Shown: positions 53,736-63,858, counted from the stretch's first letter. The stretch is 64,000 nucleotides of DNA from Streptomyces sp. ITFR-16 (GCF_031844705.1 NZ_CP134609.1:2170001-2234000); one strand, 5' to 3'. Notes: generated from the sequence alone by a model not told the origin. Program-made: numbers and translations.

Positions 53736-55154
53736 CTAGCCCATCTCCTCCAGTGCCTTGCCCTTGGTCTCCTTGACGAACTTGATGACGAAGGGGATCG
53801 AGAGCGTGGCGAAGCATGCGTAGATGATGTACGTGCCCGACAGGTTCCAGTCCGCGAGGCTCGGGAAGCTCGCGGTGATCGCCCAGTTGGCGATCCACTG
53901 GGCGGAGGCGGCGACGCCGAGGGCGGCGGCGCGGATCCGGTTCGGGAACATCTCGCCCAGGAAGACCCAGACGATGACACCCCACGACAGGGCGAAGAAG
54001 AGCACGAAGACATGGGCGGCGATGAGCGCGACCGTGCCCTGGGCGGTGGGCAGTTTGCCGTCGACCAGGTCGGCGGAGAAGGCCCAGGCCTCGAAGGCGA
54101 GGGCGACGGCCATGCCGCAGGAGCCGACGAGGGCCAGCGGGCGGCGGCCCACCCGGTCGACCAGGATCATCGCGATGACCGTACCGATGATGTTGATGAT
54201 CGACGTGGTGAACGAGTAGAAGAACGAGTCGGTCGGGTCGATGCCGACGGACTGCCACAGCGTCGCCGAGTAGTAGAACGCCACGTTGATGCCGACGAGC
54301 TGCTGGAAGACCGACAGGCCGATACCGACCCAGACGATGGGCAGGAAGCCGAAGCGGCTGCCGAGCAGGTCCTTGAAGGAGGACTTGTGCTCGCGGTGCA
54401 TTGCGGTCTCGATCTCGGTGACCCGGGCGTCGAGGTCGACGCCCTTGCCCTCGACCTCTTCCAGGATCTGCCGGGCGCGGTCCTTCTTGCCCACGGAGAT
54501 CAGGAAGCGCGGCGACTCGGGGATCGCGAAGGAGAGGAGCCCGTAGAGGACCGCGGGCACGACCATCACGCCGAGCATCCACTGCCAGGCTTCCAGCCCG
54601 CCGATCTTGCCGCGCTGGTCCCCGTCGGCGATCTGCAGGATGCCGTAGTTGACCAGCTGGGAGATGGCGATGCCGATGACGATGGCCGCCTGCTGGAAGG
54701 AGCCGAGCCGGCCCCGGTAGGCGGGCGGGGAGACCTCGGCGATGTACGCCGGGCCGATCACCGAGGCCATGCCGATGGCGAAGCCGCCGATGATGCGCCA
54801 CATCGCCAGGTCCCAGAGCGCGAACGGGAGCGCGGAGCCCACGGCGCTGATGGTGAACAGGACCGCCGCGATCTGCATGCAGCGGATGCGGCCGATGCGG
54901 TCGGCGATCCTGCCCGCCGTGGCCGCGCCGATCGCACAGCCGATCAGCGCGATGGCGATGACCTGGGCGAGGGTGCCGGAGCCGATGTCGTACCGGTGCC
55001 GGATCGCCTCGACGGCGCCGTTGATCACGGAGCTGTCGTAGCCGAAGAGGAAGCCGCCCATGGCGGCCGCGGCGGTGATGAAGATGACATGGCCGAGGTG
55101 GTCCGGATGAGCCGCCCGGGCTCCGGGCTCTGGTCCCTGCGATGTGCTGGTCAC
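53736..55154 (-). CDS. glcP: Glucose permease GlcP (MFS sugar porter)
   Basis: The 472-residue protein is a 12-segment sugar porter with the signatures GRIADRIGRIRCM, YIAEVSPPAYRGRLGS, PESPRFLISVGK, QQLVGIN and DRVGRRPL. Position next to smc is that of the main S. coelicolor glucose permease gene, which is needed for glucose uptake and carbon repression. GTG at 55154 is the start. A 220-nt upstream region rich in TTGAAG motifs separates it from smc. Confidence 0.9.
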   Translation of the reverse strand: MTSTSQGPEPGARAAHPDHLGHVIFITAAAAMGGFLFGYDSSVINGAVEAIRHRYDIGSGTLAQVIAIALIGCAIGAATAGRIADRIGRIRCMQIAAVLFTISAVGSALPFALWDLAMWRIIGGFAIGMASVIGPAYIAEVSPPAYRGRLGSFQQAAIVIGIAISQLVNYGILQIADGDQRGKIGGLEAWQWMLGVMVVPAVLYGLLSFAIPESPRFLISVGKKDRARQILEEVEGKGVDLDARVTEIETAMHREHKSSFKDLLGSRFGFLPIVWVGIGLSVFQQLVGINVAFYYSATLWQSVGIDPTDSFFYSFTTSIINIIGTVIAMILVDRVGRRPLALVGSCGMAVALAFEAWAFSADLVDGKLPTAQGTVALIAAHVFVLFFALSWGVIVWVFLGEMFPNRIRAAALGVAASAQWIANWAITASFPSLADWNLSGTYIIYACFATLSIPFVIKFVKETKGKALEEMG

Positions 55155-55237
55155 GTGAACTCCTGATGCCTGGCCGCAACGTCAGGCGTGGGGGGTGAGC
55201 TGCTCCCAGTGGCGCATAACTTCTTCACTGCCACCAC

Positions 55238-55361
55238 TTGAAGCTAAAAACGACGTTGCAGACACTATTCGTTCAAGTTTTGAAGTTAATACCGGGGTGC
55301 ACACCCGTAACAGAGCGAGATCCACCCAGGTGCACTCAAAAGGCACGTTGAAGTCTTGAAG
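55238..55361. promoter_or_regulatory. Cluster of TTGAAG half-sites upstream of glcP
   Basis: TTGAAG occurs at 55238, 55280, 55348 and 55356. The last two form TTGAAGTCTTGAA, and TTCAAG at 55272 gives an inverted partner. The stretch is more AT-rich than its surroundings. From memory such TTGAA repeats resemble sites of ROK-family regulators that activate glcP in S. coelicolor; this is a hypothesis. Confidence 0.5.
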
Positions 55362-55374
55362 ATTTGGTCGAGGC

Positions 55375-58300
55375 TCAGCGGAGGCGCTGGCTGATGACCT
55401 TGGAGACCCCGTCACCCTGCATCGAGACGCCGTACAGCGCGTCGGCGACCTCCATCGTCCGCTTCTGGTGCGTGATCACGATGAGCTGCGAGCTCTCCTG
55501 GAGCTCCTCCATGATCCGGATCAGCCGCTGCAGATTGGTGTCGTCGAGCGCCGCCTCGACCTCGTCCATCACATAGAACGGACTGGGCCGGGCCTTGAAG
55601 ATCGAGACCAGCAACGCCACGGCCGTGAGCGACCTTTCCCCGCCGGACAGCAGGGAGAGCCGCTTGACCTTCTTGCCCGGCGGGCGCGCCTCGACGTCCA
55701 CACCGGTGGTCAGCATGTTGTCCGGATCGGTCAGGATCAGCCGCCCGTCGCCCCCCGGGAAGAGGCGCGAGAAGACGCCCTCGAACTCGCGGGCGGTGTC
55801 CCGGTAGGCCTCGGTGAAGACCTGCTCGACCCGCTCGTCGACCTCCTTGATGACCTGCATCAGATCGGCCCGGGTCTTCTTCAGGTCCTCCAGCTGCTCG
55901 GAGAGGAACTTGTGCCGTTCCTCCAGCGCCGAGAACTCCTCCAGAGCGAGCGGATTCACCTTCCCGAGTTGCTGATACGCCCGTTCGGCCGACTTCAGCC
56001 GCTTCTCCTGCTCGGCCCTGACGAACGGCTTCGGGAGGTTGCGCGGGTGCTCCGGATCCTCCGGCAGCTCCTCGCCCTCGGCGGCCGGGGACGGCGGCAC
56101 CAGCTGGTCGGGGCCGTACTCCGCCGTCAGCCCGGCCGGCTCCACGCCCAGCTCCTCCAGGGCCTTCGTCTCGATCTGCTCTATCCGCAGCCGCTTCTCC
56201 GCGCCGAGGACCTCGCCGCGGTGGACCGAGTCCGTCAGCTTGTCGAGCTCGCCCTTGAGATCGCGCCCCCGGTTCCGCTCGGCCGCCAGCTCGCGCTCGC
56301 GCTCCGCCTTCGACGCCTCGGCGAGTGCCCGTTCCTGTTCCGCCCGTACGACGGACACCTCGACGTGGGCGAGCAGCTGACGGGCCCCGGCGGCGACGGC
56401 GGAGGCCACCTCGGCCTCGCGGCGCAGCCGGGCGCGGCGCTGCTCCGCCCGGGCCCGTGCCTCGCGTTCGGCGCGGGCGCCCCGGTCCAGGGAGTCGGCG
56501 CGCCCGGCGAGCGCCTTGACGCGCTCCTCGTGCGTACGGACCTGCAGGCGGGCCTCCATCTCGGTCTGGCGGGCGTTGGCACCGTCGGCGGAGAGCCGGT
56601 CGCGCACGGCGGTGTCCGGCTCCTCGTCCATGCCGTCCCCCGCCGCCTCCTCGGCGACGAGCAGCCGCTCGGCCAGCTCCTCGACCTCCTCGGTGGCGCG
56701 CTCCAGGGCCTCCTGGGCGCGGGTGGCGGACGCGGCCATCCGCTCGGCCTCGCCCGCCGCGCCCCGGGCCTGGCCGGCCAGCCGTCCCAGCTGCTGGGCC
56801 ACCCCGGACTTCTCCCGCTCGGCGGCCCTGCGGCGCTCCCCCAGCTCCTCGACCAGGGCCGCGCAGGCGCCGCGCCGTTCGGCCGCGAGCCGCTGGGCCT
56901 CGGCCAGCCGCGTGCACCGCACGGCCAGTTCGTCCAGCTCGGCGGCGGCCTCGTCCACGGATGCCCGGACCTCCAGCAGGCTGGGCGCCCCGGCCGAGCC
57001 GCCGTGCGCGAAGTGGGCCGACAGCACATCGCCATCGGCGGTCACCGCGGTCAGCTCCGGACGGGCGGCCACCAGATCCTCGGCGTCCTCCAGCGTCCCG
57101 ACGACGACCATGTCCCGGACCAGCCGGCGCACGGCGGCCACGAGCCCGGCGGGACCACTGACGAGCCCGGCGACGGCGGCCGCGTCCGGCCCCTGACCGG
57201 TGTCCGGACCGGTGTCCGGACCGGCCGGAGCCAGTACGGACGCGGGCTCGGCGGAGGCCACTGAGGAGGTGAGCGATCCGGGTCCTGGCACGGCGGGGGC
57301 GCCCCCGTCCGTCGCCGCACCGCCCGTTGCGGACCCGTCGGCGTGCGCCGGCTCCGTGCCCTGGCCCGGGACCTGGGCGACGCCGGTACGGGGCGCGGGG
57401 TGCGGCTCGGGGCTCTGGCCCGGCACGTGGTCCAGGGAGACGGTGCCGGCGGCATCCGCATCCGCCGGGCCGGCGCCGAGCAGCAGCGCCGCCCGGCCCG
57501 CGTCCTGCTTGCGCAGCAGCCGGATGGCCTCGGCCGCCGTCGCCGGGTCCGTCACCGCGACGGCGTCCGCCGCCGCGCCCAGCGCCGCCGCCACCGCGAT
57601 CTCGTGCCCCGGGGCGACCGTGAGCAGTTCGGCGGCGGGCCCGAGCAGCCCCGCGAGCCGGTCCTTCGCCCCGAGCAGCACCCCGGTCCCGTCCTTGCGC
57701 CGCAGCCCGAGGGCCAGGGCGTCATGGCGGGCCGAGACCGCCGCGCGCTCGCGTTCGGCGGCGGTGGCCTCCTCCCGGGCCGCGGAGAGCGCGCGCTCCG
57801 CCTCCTTCAGCTCGGCCCTGGCCGCCTCGTGCTGTTCGCCGAGCTCCGTGTCCCCCGCGTCGAGCCCGTCGACCTCGGCCTTCAGCTGCTCGTACTCCTC
57901 CTGGGCCGCGACCGCCCGCTCCTGAGCCGCGTCACGGGAGGCGGCCAGCCGGTCGATCTCCGACTGTGCCGAACCGGCCCGGCTGCGCGCCGCGTTGACC
58001 TGGCCGTGCAACCGGGCGAGCCCTTCGCGGCGGTCGGCCAGGGCGCGGGCCGCGTCCTTGAGCCGGCGCTCCTCCGCCACCAACGCGCGCTCCAGCTCGG
58101 CGCGGTGGGCCGCGGTGTCCTCCAGCGCGTGCTCCGCCGCCTCCAGGGCCGCGGTCAGTTCCGCCTCCTGCTCACGGATCCGGGCCGCCTCGCGCTCCAT
58201 GTCCTCCGGGTCGCGGCCCCGGCGCTCCTCCTCGGGCGGTGCGGTGGCGCTCTTCACCCGGGCGTCGGCCAGCGAGACCGTGCCGCGTACCCGCTCGGCG

Positions 58301-59187
58301 AGCTGCGACAGCTCGTACCAGGTCTGCTGGGCCCGCTGGAGGCGCGGGGTCAGCCGCCGCACCTCGTCCTCCAGTTCGGCCTCGCGCGCGAGGGCGGCCT
58401 TCAGTTCGGCCTCGGCCGCCTCCCGGCGCTGCTTGAGCGCGGCCTCGTCGGCGATCTCGCTGCGCAGCGCGGTGCGCAGGCGCACCAGGTCGTCGGCCAG
58501 CAGGCGCAGCCGGGCGTCGCGCAGATCGGCCTGGATGACGGCGGCCCGGCGGGCCACGGCCGCCTGCCGGCCCAGCGGCTTGAGCTGCCGCCGCAGTTCG
58601 TCGGTGAGGTCCTGCACCCGGGCCAGGTTCGCCCCCATCGCGTCCAGCTTCCGCAGCGCCTTCTCCTTGCGCTTGCGGTGCTTGAGGACACCCGCGGCCT
58701 CCTCGATGAACGCGCGGCGTCCCATCGGATCGGCGTGCAGGACGGAGTCCAGCTGGCCCTGGCCGACGATGACGTGCATCTCGCGGCCGATCCCGGAGTC
58801 CGACAGCAGTTCCTGGATGTCCAGCAGCCGGCAGGTGTCCCCGTTGATCTGGTATTCGCTGCCGCCGTTGCGGAACATGATCCGGGTGATTGTGACTTCG
58901 GCGTACTCGATGGGCAGCGCGCCGTCGGAATTGTCGATGGTCAGCGACACCTCGGCCCGGCCGAGCGGCGGCCGCCCGGTGGTCCCGGCGAAGATCACGT
59001 CCTCCATCTTGCCGCCACGCAGGGATTTGGCCCCCTGCTCCCCCATGACCCAGGAGAGCGCGTCCACCACATTGGACTTGCCCGACCCATTGGGACCGAC
59101 CACGCAGGTGATCCCCGGTTCGAACCGCAGGGTCGTGGCGGAGGCGAACGATTTGAAACCACGCAGGGTCAGGGCCTTGAGGTGCAC
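55375..59187 (-). CDS. smc: Chromosome segregation protein Smc with long hinge insertion
   Basis: The 1,270-residue protein has the N-terminal ATPase half (Walker A GPNGSGKSN at about residue 32), two long coiled-coil arms, a hinge domain, and the C-terminal half with signature LLSGGERSLTAVALL and Walker B PFYVMDEVEAALDD. In the hinge, between about residues 567 and 670, lies a low-complexity Pro/Gly/Ala-rich stretch (57140-57490). This explains why it is about 85 residues longer than the usual ~1,186 of streptomycetes. Smc with ScpAB folds and organises the chromosome during sporulation. Confidence 0.95.
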   Translation of the reverse strand: MHLKALTLRGFKSFASATTLRFEPGITCVVGPNGSGKSNVVDALSWVMGEQGAKSLRGGKMEDVIFAGTTGRPPLGRAEVSLTIDNSDGALPIEYAEVTITRIMFRNGGSEYQINGDTCRLLDIQELLSDSGIGREMHVIVGQGQLDSVLHADPMGRRAFIEEAAGVLKHRKRKEKALRKLDAMGANLARVQDLTDELRRQLKPLGRQAAVARRAAVIQADLRDARLRLLADDLVRLRTALRSEIADEAALKQRREAAEAELKAALAREAELEDEVRRLTPRLQRAQQTWYELSQLAERVRGTVSLADARVKSATAPPEEERRGRDPEDMEREAARIREQEAELTAALEAAEHALEDTAAHRAELERALVAEERRLKDAARALADRREGLARLHGQVNAARSRAGSAQSEIDRLAASRDAAQERAVAAQEEYEQLKAEVDGLDAGDTELGEQHEAARAELKEAERALSAAREEATAAERERAAVSARHDALALGLRRKDGTGVLLGAKDRLAGLLGPAAELLTVAPGHEIAVAAALGAAADAVAVTDPATAAEAIRLLRKQDAGRAALLLGAGPADADAAGTVSLDHVPGQSPEPHPAPRTGVAQVPGQGTEPAHADGSATGGAATDGGAPAVPGPGSLTSSVASAEPASVLAPAGPDTGPDTGQGPDAAAVAGLVSGPAGLVAAVRRLVRDMVVVGTLEDAEDLVAARPELTAVTADGDVLSAHFAHGGSAGAPSLLEVRASVDEAAAELDELAVRCTRLAEAQRLAAERRGACAALVEELGERRRAAEREKSGVAQQLGRLAGQARGAAGEAERMAASATRAQEALERATEEVEELAERLLVAEEAAGDGMDEEPDTAVRDRLSADGANARQTEMEARLQVRTHEERVKALAGRADSLDRGARAEREARARAEQRRARLRREAEVASAVAAGARQLLAHVEVSVVRAEQERALAEASKAERERELAAERNRGRDLKGELDKLTDSVHRGEVLGAEKRLRIEQIETKALEELGVEPAGLTAEYGPDQLVPPSPAAEGEELPEDPEHPRNLPKPFVRAEQEKRLKSAERAYQQLGKVNPLALEEFSALEERHKFLSEQLEDLKKTRADLMQVIKEVDERVEQVFTEAYRDTAREFEGVFSRLFPGGDGRLILTDPDNMLTTGVDVEARPPGKKVKRLSLLSGGERSLTAVALLVSIFKARPSPFYVMDEVEAALDDTNLQRLIRIMEELQESSQLIVITHQKRTMEVADALYGVSMQGDGVSKVISQRLR

Positions 59188-59515
59188 GCCGCCGGACTCT
59201 ACCTTTCGCTCTCGGTTTCGCTGCTGAAAGTGCAGGGCACATCAGACGGTAAGGGAAGGGGTGTACGTCCGGGGGCGGGACCGGCGCAGGCCGGAGGGGA
59301 AAAGAAAGAAGGGACGCCGAAGCGTCCCTTGCAAATCTTGTGCAATGCTGCGTCGACGGATCACGCGTCCCCATGAGGACGCGCGTGCCCGGATCAGTGA
59401 CAAGGCAGTCGAGAAGCAGATCAACAGCGATTGATCTTCAATGATCCGGTGACGATCCGGCGATGTTCCCGTGCGGCTGACGCGTGCAGCCCGACCGGCC
59501 CCTGAGGGCCATGGG
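59188..59515. other. 328-nt gap with terminator, no gene
   Basis: Only the hairpin at 59309-59330 stands out. The remainder between smc and the small coiled-coil gene shows no gene, and should hold the smc promoter. Confidence 0.5.
59309..59330 (-). terminator. Rho-independent terminator after the small coiled-coil gene
   Basis: AAGGGACGC at 59309-59317 pairs with GCGTCCCTT at 59322-59330. On the minus strand it is followed by a T-rich run TTCTTTCTTTT, a classic intrinsic terminator and rare in this GC-rich genome. Confidence 0.8.
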
Positions 59516-59728
59516 TCAGGTCAGCGCGGGCTCCGCCTGAGGTACGTCGATGTCGATGCTGTCGAGCAGCGACTCTTGGTGCTGAGCGGCGGCGTTGAGC
59601 GCGTCGTTCTCGTCCTGAATCCGTACGAGCTCGGACTCAAGATCCTGGACGCGCTGCTGAAGCCGTCGCATCTCGGCGAGGAGTCGCGGGTCGGAACCGC
59701 CGACGTAACCGAGAAGCGCCTTTGCCAT
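59516..59728 (-). CDS. Small conserved coiled-coil protein of unknown function
   Basis: The 70-residue protein MAKALLGYVGGSDPRLLAEM contains a heptad-like helix (RRLQQRVQDLESELVRIQDE) and an acidic tail. I do not recognise a characterised family. It has a normal start ATG and an intrinsic terminator, so it is probably a real, independently transcribed gene. Roles in DNA or cell-division complexes are possible but unsupported. Confidence 0.75.
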   Translation of the reverse strand: MAKALLGYVGGSDPRLLAEMRRLQQRVQDLESELVRIQDENDALNAAAQHQESLLDSIDIDVPQAEPALT

Positions 59729-60167
59729 GATGGATGGTCCTCCACACTGAGTGACCGACCGATGCGGTGTGGGTCGTGAGGGAATCGCACCCGCGGTGTT
59801 CGGCAGTGCTCTGTGTTCACTGCTGTTCTGCTGCCAAACAGCTCTGCCGAACAGCTAAGGTGCGCGGGGTTTTCAGCGTCTCACCAAAAAGTTTGACGGT
59901 CAACACGATCACACCCCGTAGAGGCGGGCGTCCCGGGGGCGCGCGGCTTGACGATCATGCGGCGCGACTCTCCAGCGGGGCCCTCGGGGGCGCGTGGATC
60001 ATCCTTACCGCCGCAGCCTGGCACGTCGGCCGGATCTTGGCAACCACCGGGTCATTCCGCAGGTCATTTCATGTGTACGGGAGATGTCGCCCTCCGCCGT
60101 CACCCCGCGACGCACCTCGAACACCGTCCGAACACGGGCCGTGTTACTCCTCCGTAGGAAAGCCGGA
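59729..60167. other. 439-nt gap between the coiled-coil gene and acylphosphatase
   Basis: No gene was recognised. A TTGACGGTCAA palindrome lies at 59893-59903 and an AACACGG/CCGTGTT stem at 60131-60145, which may end the acylphosphatase transcript. Confidence 0.45.
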
Positions 60168-60449
60168 TCAGCGGATCGCGAATCCGTCGTATCCGCCCCG
60201 CGGCGTGTCCCAGATCTCAGTGACTCCGTCAACGCGGCCGGGTGTGTCGTCCGAGCGGAGCCAATCCAGCAGACGGTGGCAATTGTCACGCCGGCCCTCG
60301 GCCACGACCTGCACTCTGCCGTCGTCGAGATTGAGGGCGAATCCGGTGAGGCCACCGATCTCCAAAGCATTTGCCCTGGTGAACCAGCGGAACCCTACTT
60401 GCTGTACTCGGCCGCGTACCCAAGCGGTGAGCCGTACATCTTCGTTCAT
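60168..60449 (-). CDS. acyP: Acylphosphatase
   Basis: The 93-residue protein has both family signatures: [13 protein letters not shown], with the catalytic Arg, and [17 protein letters not shown], with the catalytic Asn. It hydrolyses acyl phosphates such as acetyl or carbamoyl phosphate. It is divergent from the CAP-domain gene. Confidence 0.94.
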   Translation of the reverse strand: MNEDVRLTAWVRGRVQQVGFRWFTRANALEIGGLTGFALNLDDGRVQVVAEGRRDNCHRLLDWLRSDDTPGRVDGVTEIWDTPRGGYDGFAIR

Positions 60450-60594
60450 GCCCGAACGCTAACCGGCCAATTGCTCGCGGAGCACTTCTCGCCGATGGGC
60501 CATGGGCTACAGTCCCCTCGCAAAAGCTTCACTCGATCGGGTGAGCAAAGGCGGCGCCGAAAACGGCGTCCAGGTCGTCAGAAGGGCACAGCAG

Positions 60595-61572
60595 ATGGGA
60601 CGCCATCGACGCGGCGCCGCAGCTCCCGCCGCCGAAGAGTTCACGGACGGGGCCGCGGGCCAGCACCGGAGCGGGCGCCGCAGGAAGCGGTCCGGCATAC
60701 CCCTGCGCACGGGACTGCTCGGCGTCTCCGCGGCCATGGCCGTCGGAGCCGTCGCCGTCGCCTCCGGTCTGCTGCCCGGCGGCGACAGCTACCACGTGGG
60801 CGGCGGTCCTGCCGCCGACCAGGTGCGCGCGGACGGGGCCCCGGACCTGCTGACCCAGGGCGGCTCCACCACCGCGCCCGCCGACCGCGCCTCCGCGTCG
60901 GCCGCGGCCGGCCGAGGCACCGACCGCGCCGAGGGCCCCACGAAGTCGGGCTCCCCCAGGACCGGGTCGCCCTCCGCCTCACCCTCGAAGACCGCCTCGC
61001 CCTCGAAGTCGGCGGCAGCCAAGAAGCGGACCGGCGCCTCGAAGTCCCCGTCGGCGAGGACCCCGTCGTCGAAGGCCCCCGCCACCGAGGCCGCGAAGAG
61101 CTCGGCACCGGCCGCGCCCTCGACCTCGGCCGCGCCCAAGCCCTCCACCTCGGCCTCCGTCCCGGCCCCGCGCAAGACCAGCAAGCCGCCCGCCGACACC
61201 TCGGCCCAGGCCGCCGTGCTGGCCCTGGTCAACCAGGAGCGCGCCAAGGTCGGCTGCAGCCCCGTGACGGCGAGCTCCTCGCTGGCCTCGCTCGCCCAGA
61301 ACTTCAGCGACGACATGGCGGCGCGCGGCTTCTTCGACCACACGGACCCCGACGGCAAGACCCCCTGGGACCGGGCCGACGCGGCCGGCGTCTCGGGCCT
61401 CGGCGGGGAGAACATCGCCCGCGGGCAGGCCGACGCACAGGCCGTGATGGACGCCTGGATGAACAGCGACGGCCACCGTGCAAACATTCTCAACTGCGAC
61501 TACAAGACCCTCGGCGTCGGCGTCCACTTCGGCGCCGGCGGCCCCTGGTGGACCCAGGACTTCGGCTTCTGA
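60595..61572 (+). CDS. Secreted CAP/SCP-domain protein
   Basis: The 325-residue protein has a basic N-terminus (MGRHRRGAAAPAAEEF, then RRRKR) followed by a hydrophobic segment (TGLLGVSAAMAVGAVAVASG), so it is exported or membrane-anchored. A Ser/Ala/Lys/Pro-rich linker (about residues 80-200) precedes a CAP domain (residues ~205-325) with DHTDPDGKTPWDRA, GENIA and WMNSDGHRANILNCDYK. CAP domains in bacteria bind lipids or cell-wall material; the ligand is unknown. ATG at 60595 has GAAGGG upstream. Confidence 0.88.
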   Translation: MGRHRRGAAAPAAEEFTDGAAGQHRSGRRRKRSGIPLRTGLLGVSAAMAVGAVAVASGLLPGGDSYHVGGGPAADQVRADGAPDLLTQGGSTTAPADRASASAAAGRGTDRAEGPTKSGSPRTGSPSASPSKTASPSKSAAAKKRTGASKSPSARTPSSKAPATEAAKSSAPAAPSTSAAPKPSTSASVPAPRKTSKPPADTSAQAAVLALVNQERAKVGCSPVTASSSLASLAQNFSDDMAARGFFDHTDPDGKTPWDRADAAGVSGLGGENIARGQADAQAVMDAWMNSDGHRANILNCDYKTLGVGVHFGAGGPWWTQDFGF

Positions 61573-61649
61573 GCCGACGGTCCCGCGCCCGTCGCGTACG
61601 CCCCACACGCTCTCTCAGGGAAAGCGCTGTGCGGGCGTACGCTGTTTTC

Positions 61650-62075
61650 ATGGACGAGACCGGCGCATCGCGCCCCTGTCAGGAGGAGTTCGCGGAGCTG
61701 GCCTTCGACGTGTTCTCCCGGCGGTGCCCCTCGCGCGGCACGCTGGAGCACGCCACCGGCCGCTGGGGCAGCCTGACGCTCGGCGCCCTGTACGAGGGCA
61801 GCCTCCGCTTCAACGCCCTGCGCCGCCGGGTCGACGGGGTCAGCGAGAAGATGCTCTCGCAGACGCTCCACGCGCTGGAGCGTGACGGGCTGGTCCACCG
61901 CGAGGCCCAGCCCGTCAATCCGCCCCGCGTCGACTACGAGCTCACCCCGCTCGGCCGCGAGGTCGCCGAACGGCTGCTCGGCCTGATCCACCTCGTGGAG
62001 GGCCGGATGTCCGAGGTCCTCGCCGCCCGCGAGCGCTACGACGCGGCGCATCCGGCCCCTGCGGAGACCAGCTAG
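61650..62075 (+). CDS. HxlR-family transcriptional regulator
   Basis: The 141-residue protein has the HxlR winged helix with its N-terminal cysteine: [17 protein letters not shown], then [21 protein letters not shown] and [21 protein letters not shown]. Some members sense aldehydes or quinones through that cysteine. It is convergent with mutM; the stop codons share the palindromic CTAG at 62072-62075. No obvious neighbour target is visible. Confidence 0.9.
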   Translation: MDETGASRPCQEEFAELAFDVFSRRCPSRGTLEHATGRWGSLTLGALYEGSLRFNALRRRVDGVSEKMLSQTLHALERDGLVHREAQPVNPPRVDYELTPLGREVAERLLGLIHLVEGRMSEVLAARERYDAAHPAPAETS

Positions 62076-62926
62076 GGCCTGGGCGGCCGCTGGCAGCGCG
62101 GGCAGAAGTAGCTGGACCGGTTCATCCAGGGGCGCCGCCGCATCGGGGTGCCGCAGCGGTGGCAGGGCTCGTCCTCGCGCCCGTAGGCGTCCAGCGACCG
62201 GTCGAAGTAGCCCGACTCCCCGTTGACGTTCACATAGAGGCTGTCGAAGCTCGTGCCGCCCTGCGCCAGCGCCGCGTTCATCACCGCGCGGACATGGCCC
62301 AGCAGCTCGGCGGACTTGGGGCGGGTCAGGGTCGCGGTCGGCCGGTCGTAGTGCAGCCGGGCGCGCCAGAGCGCCTCGTCCGCGTAGATGTTGCCGACGC
62401 CACTGATCAGCGACTGGTCGAGCAGGGCGCGCTTGACCGTCGTACGGCGCAGGCGCAGCGCGGTGTGGAACGCGGCGTCGTCGAAGGCCGGGTCCAGCGG
62501 GTCGCGGGCGATGTGCGCGATGACGTCGGGCAGCCCGTCGGGGGTGTTCTCGTGCAGGGAGAGCCCGCCGAAGGTGCGCTGGTCGACGAAGCGCAGCTCG
62601 GTGCCGACGGAGTCGTCGAAGCGGATCCTGATCCGCAGATGCTTCTCGTCCGCCGCGCCCTCGGGCTGTACGAGCAGCTGACCGCTCATACCGAGATGGC
62701 CGAGCATCGAGCCGGCCGCCTCGTCGAGCGGCACCCACAGATACTTGCCGCGGCGCATCGCCGTCCCGAACCGGGCGCCTGCGAGCCGGGCCGAGAAGTC
62801 CTTGCCGCCCGCGAGATGGCGGCGCACGGCCCTCGGGTGCAGGACCTCGGCCTCGCCGACCGTACGGCCGGCGACCCAGCGCTCGAGACCGCGCCGGACG
62901 ACTTCGACCTCGGGCAGTTCGGGCAC
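62072..62926 (-). CDS. mutM: Formamidopyrimidine-DNA glycosylase (Fpg)
   Basis: The 284-residue repair enzyme begins [13 protein letters not shown] with catalytic Pro1 and Glu2 after Met removal. It has the H2TH segment ([19 protein letters not shown]) and a C-terminal zinc finger ([12 protein letters not shown], then FCPRCQ). It removes 8-oxoguanine and nicks the abasic site. It follows rnc across a terminator, in the rpmF-rnc-mutM order usual for actinobacteria. Confidence 0.96.
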   Translation of the reverse strand: MPELPEVEVVRRGLERWVAGRTVGEAEVLHPRAVRRHLAGGKDFSARLAGARFGTAMRRGKYLWVPLDEAAGSMLGHLGMSGQLLVQPEGAADEKHLRIRIRFDDSVGTELRFVDQRTFGGLSLHENTPDGLPDVIAHIARDPLDPAFDDAAFHTALRLRRTTVKRALLDQSLISGVGNIYADEALWRARLHYDRPTATLTRPKSAELLGHVRAVMNAALAQGGTSFDSLYVNVNGESGYFDRSLDAYGREDEPCHRCGTPMRRRPWMNRSSYFCPRCQRPPRP

Positions 62927-62972
62927 GGTGCGGCTCCTGGATGTGTGGGTACGGCATCGGTGTCAGGGCAGA

Positions 62973-63009
62973 GAGAACCCCCCGGTGCACAGGGCACCGA
63001 GGGGTTCTC
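62973..63009 (-). terminator. Hairpin between rnc and mutM
   Basis: GAGAACCCC...GGTGC (62973-62988) pairs with GCACC...GGGGTTCTC (62994-63009), giving a long interrupted stem just downstream of the rnc stop. Confidence 0.7.
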
Positions 63010-63014
63010 GGGGT

Positions 63015-63839
63015 TCAGGCCGGAGCGACGTCCGTGGACGACGACGGGTCGGCAGGGGTGTCGGCGGCCCCTCCGTCGGCGGCGGCCTTGGCCGCTGCCT
63101 CCCGCGCCTCCGCGGCGGCGCTGATCTCGCGCCAGGCGGACTCGGCCGCCTGCTGCTCCGCTTCCTTCTTGCTACGGCCGGTGCCGGTGCCGTACGAGAC
63201 ACCACCGACGCGAGCAGCAGCAGTAAAGGTCTTCTCGTGGTCCGGGCCGGTCTCCGTGACGAGGTACTCGGGGACTCCGAGGCTCTCGCTCGCGGTGAGC
63301 TCCTGGAGGCTGGTCTTCCAGTCCAGGCCGGCACCGAGGTTCGAGGACCGGTCGATCAGCGGGTCGAAGAGCCGGTGAACCAGCTCCGATGCCGCGTCGA
63401 GGCCCTGATCGAGATAGACCGCACCGATCACCGCTTCAAGGGTGTCGGCGAGGATGGACGCCTTGTCCCGGCCACCCGTGCCCTCTTCACCGCGGCCGAG
63501 CCGGATGAAGGAGCCGAGTTCGAGGCCGCGGCCCACTTCCGCAAGCGCACGCGAGTTGACCACCGCGGCCCGCAATTTGGCCAGCTGGCCTTCAGGCAGG
63601 TCGGGGTGGGTGCGGTACAGCGTGTCCGTGACCACCAGGCCGAGCACCGAATCCCCGAGGAATTCGAGCCGCTCGTTGGTGGGCAGACCGCCGTTCTCGT
63701 ACGCGTACGAACGATGGGTCAGCGCACGCACCAGAAGGGCGGACTCGAGGTGATACCCGAGCCGCCCTTCCAGAAGCGTGTGGGACGAGGCTGTGTTGAC
63801 GTTGTCTGCCTGCTTCTTGGCGTGGGACAACTCAGACAT
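63015..63839 (-). CDS. rnc: Ribonuclease III (AbsB homologue)
   Basis: The 274-residue double-strand-specific RNase has the signature [18 protein letters not shown], with catalytic Glu/Asp, and a second catalytic region ([18 protein letters not shown]). A C-terminal dsRNA-binding domain ([20 protein letters not shown], then [17 protein letters not shown]) and an Ala-rich tail complete it. In S. coelicolor the gene is absB, needed for antibiotic synthesis. ATG at 63839 with GAGG upstream is preferred over one four codons earlier. It is 19 nt after rpmF. Confidence 0.96.
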   Translation of the reverse strand: MSELSHAKKQADNVNTASSHTLLEGRLGYHLESALLVRALTHRSYAYENGGLPTNERLEFLGDSVLGLVVTDTLYRTHPDLPEGQLAKLRAAVVNSRALAEVGRGLELGSFIRLGRGEEGTGGRDKASILADTLEAVIGAVYLDQGLDAASELVHRLFDPLIDRSSNLGAGLDWKTSLQELTASESLGVPEYLVTETGPDHEKTFTAAARVGGVSYGTGTGRSKKEAEQQAAESAWREISAAAEAREAAAKAAADGGAADTPADPSSSTDVAPA

Positions 63840-63858
63840 CGGGCCTCTCACCAGCCGC

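Noticed and set aside
57343..59376. Long plus-strand frame opposite smc
   Set aside because: It is an antisense shadow; smc on the minus strand has intact Walker A, signature and Walker B motifs.
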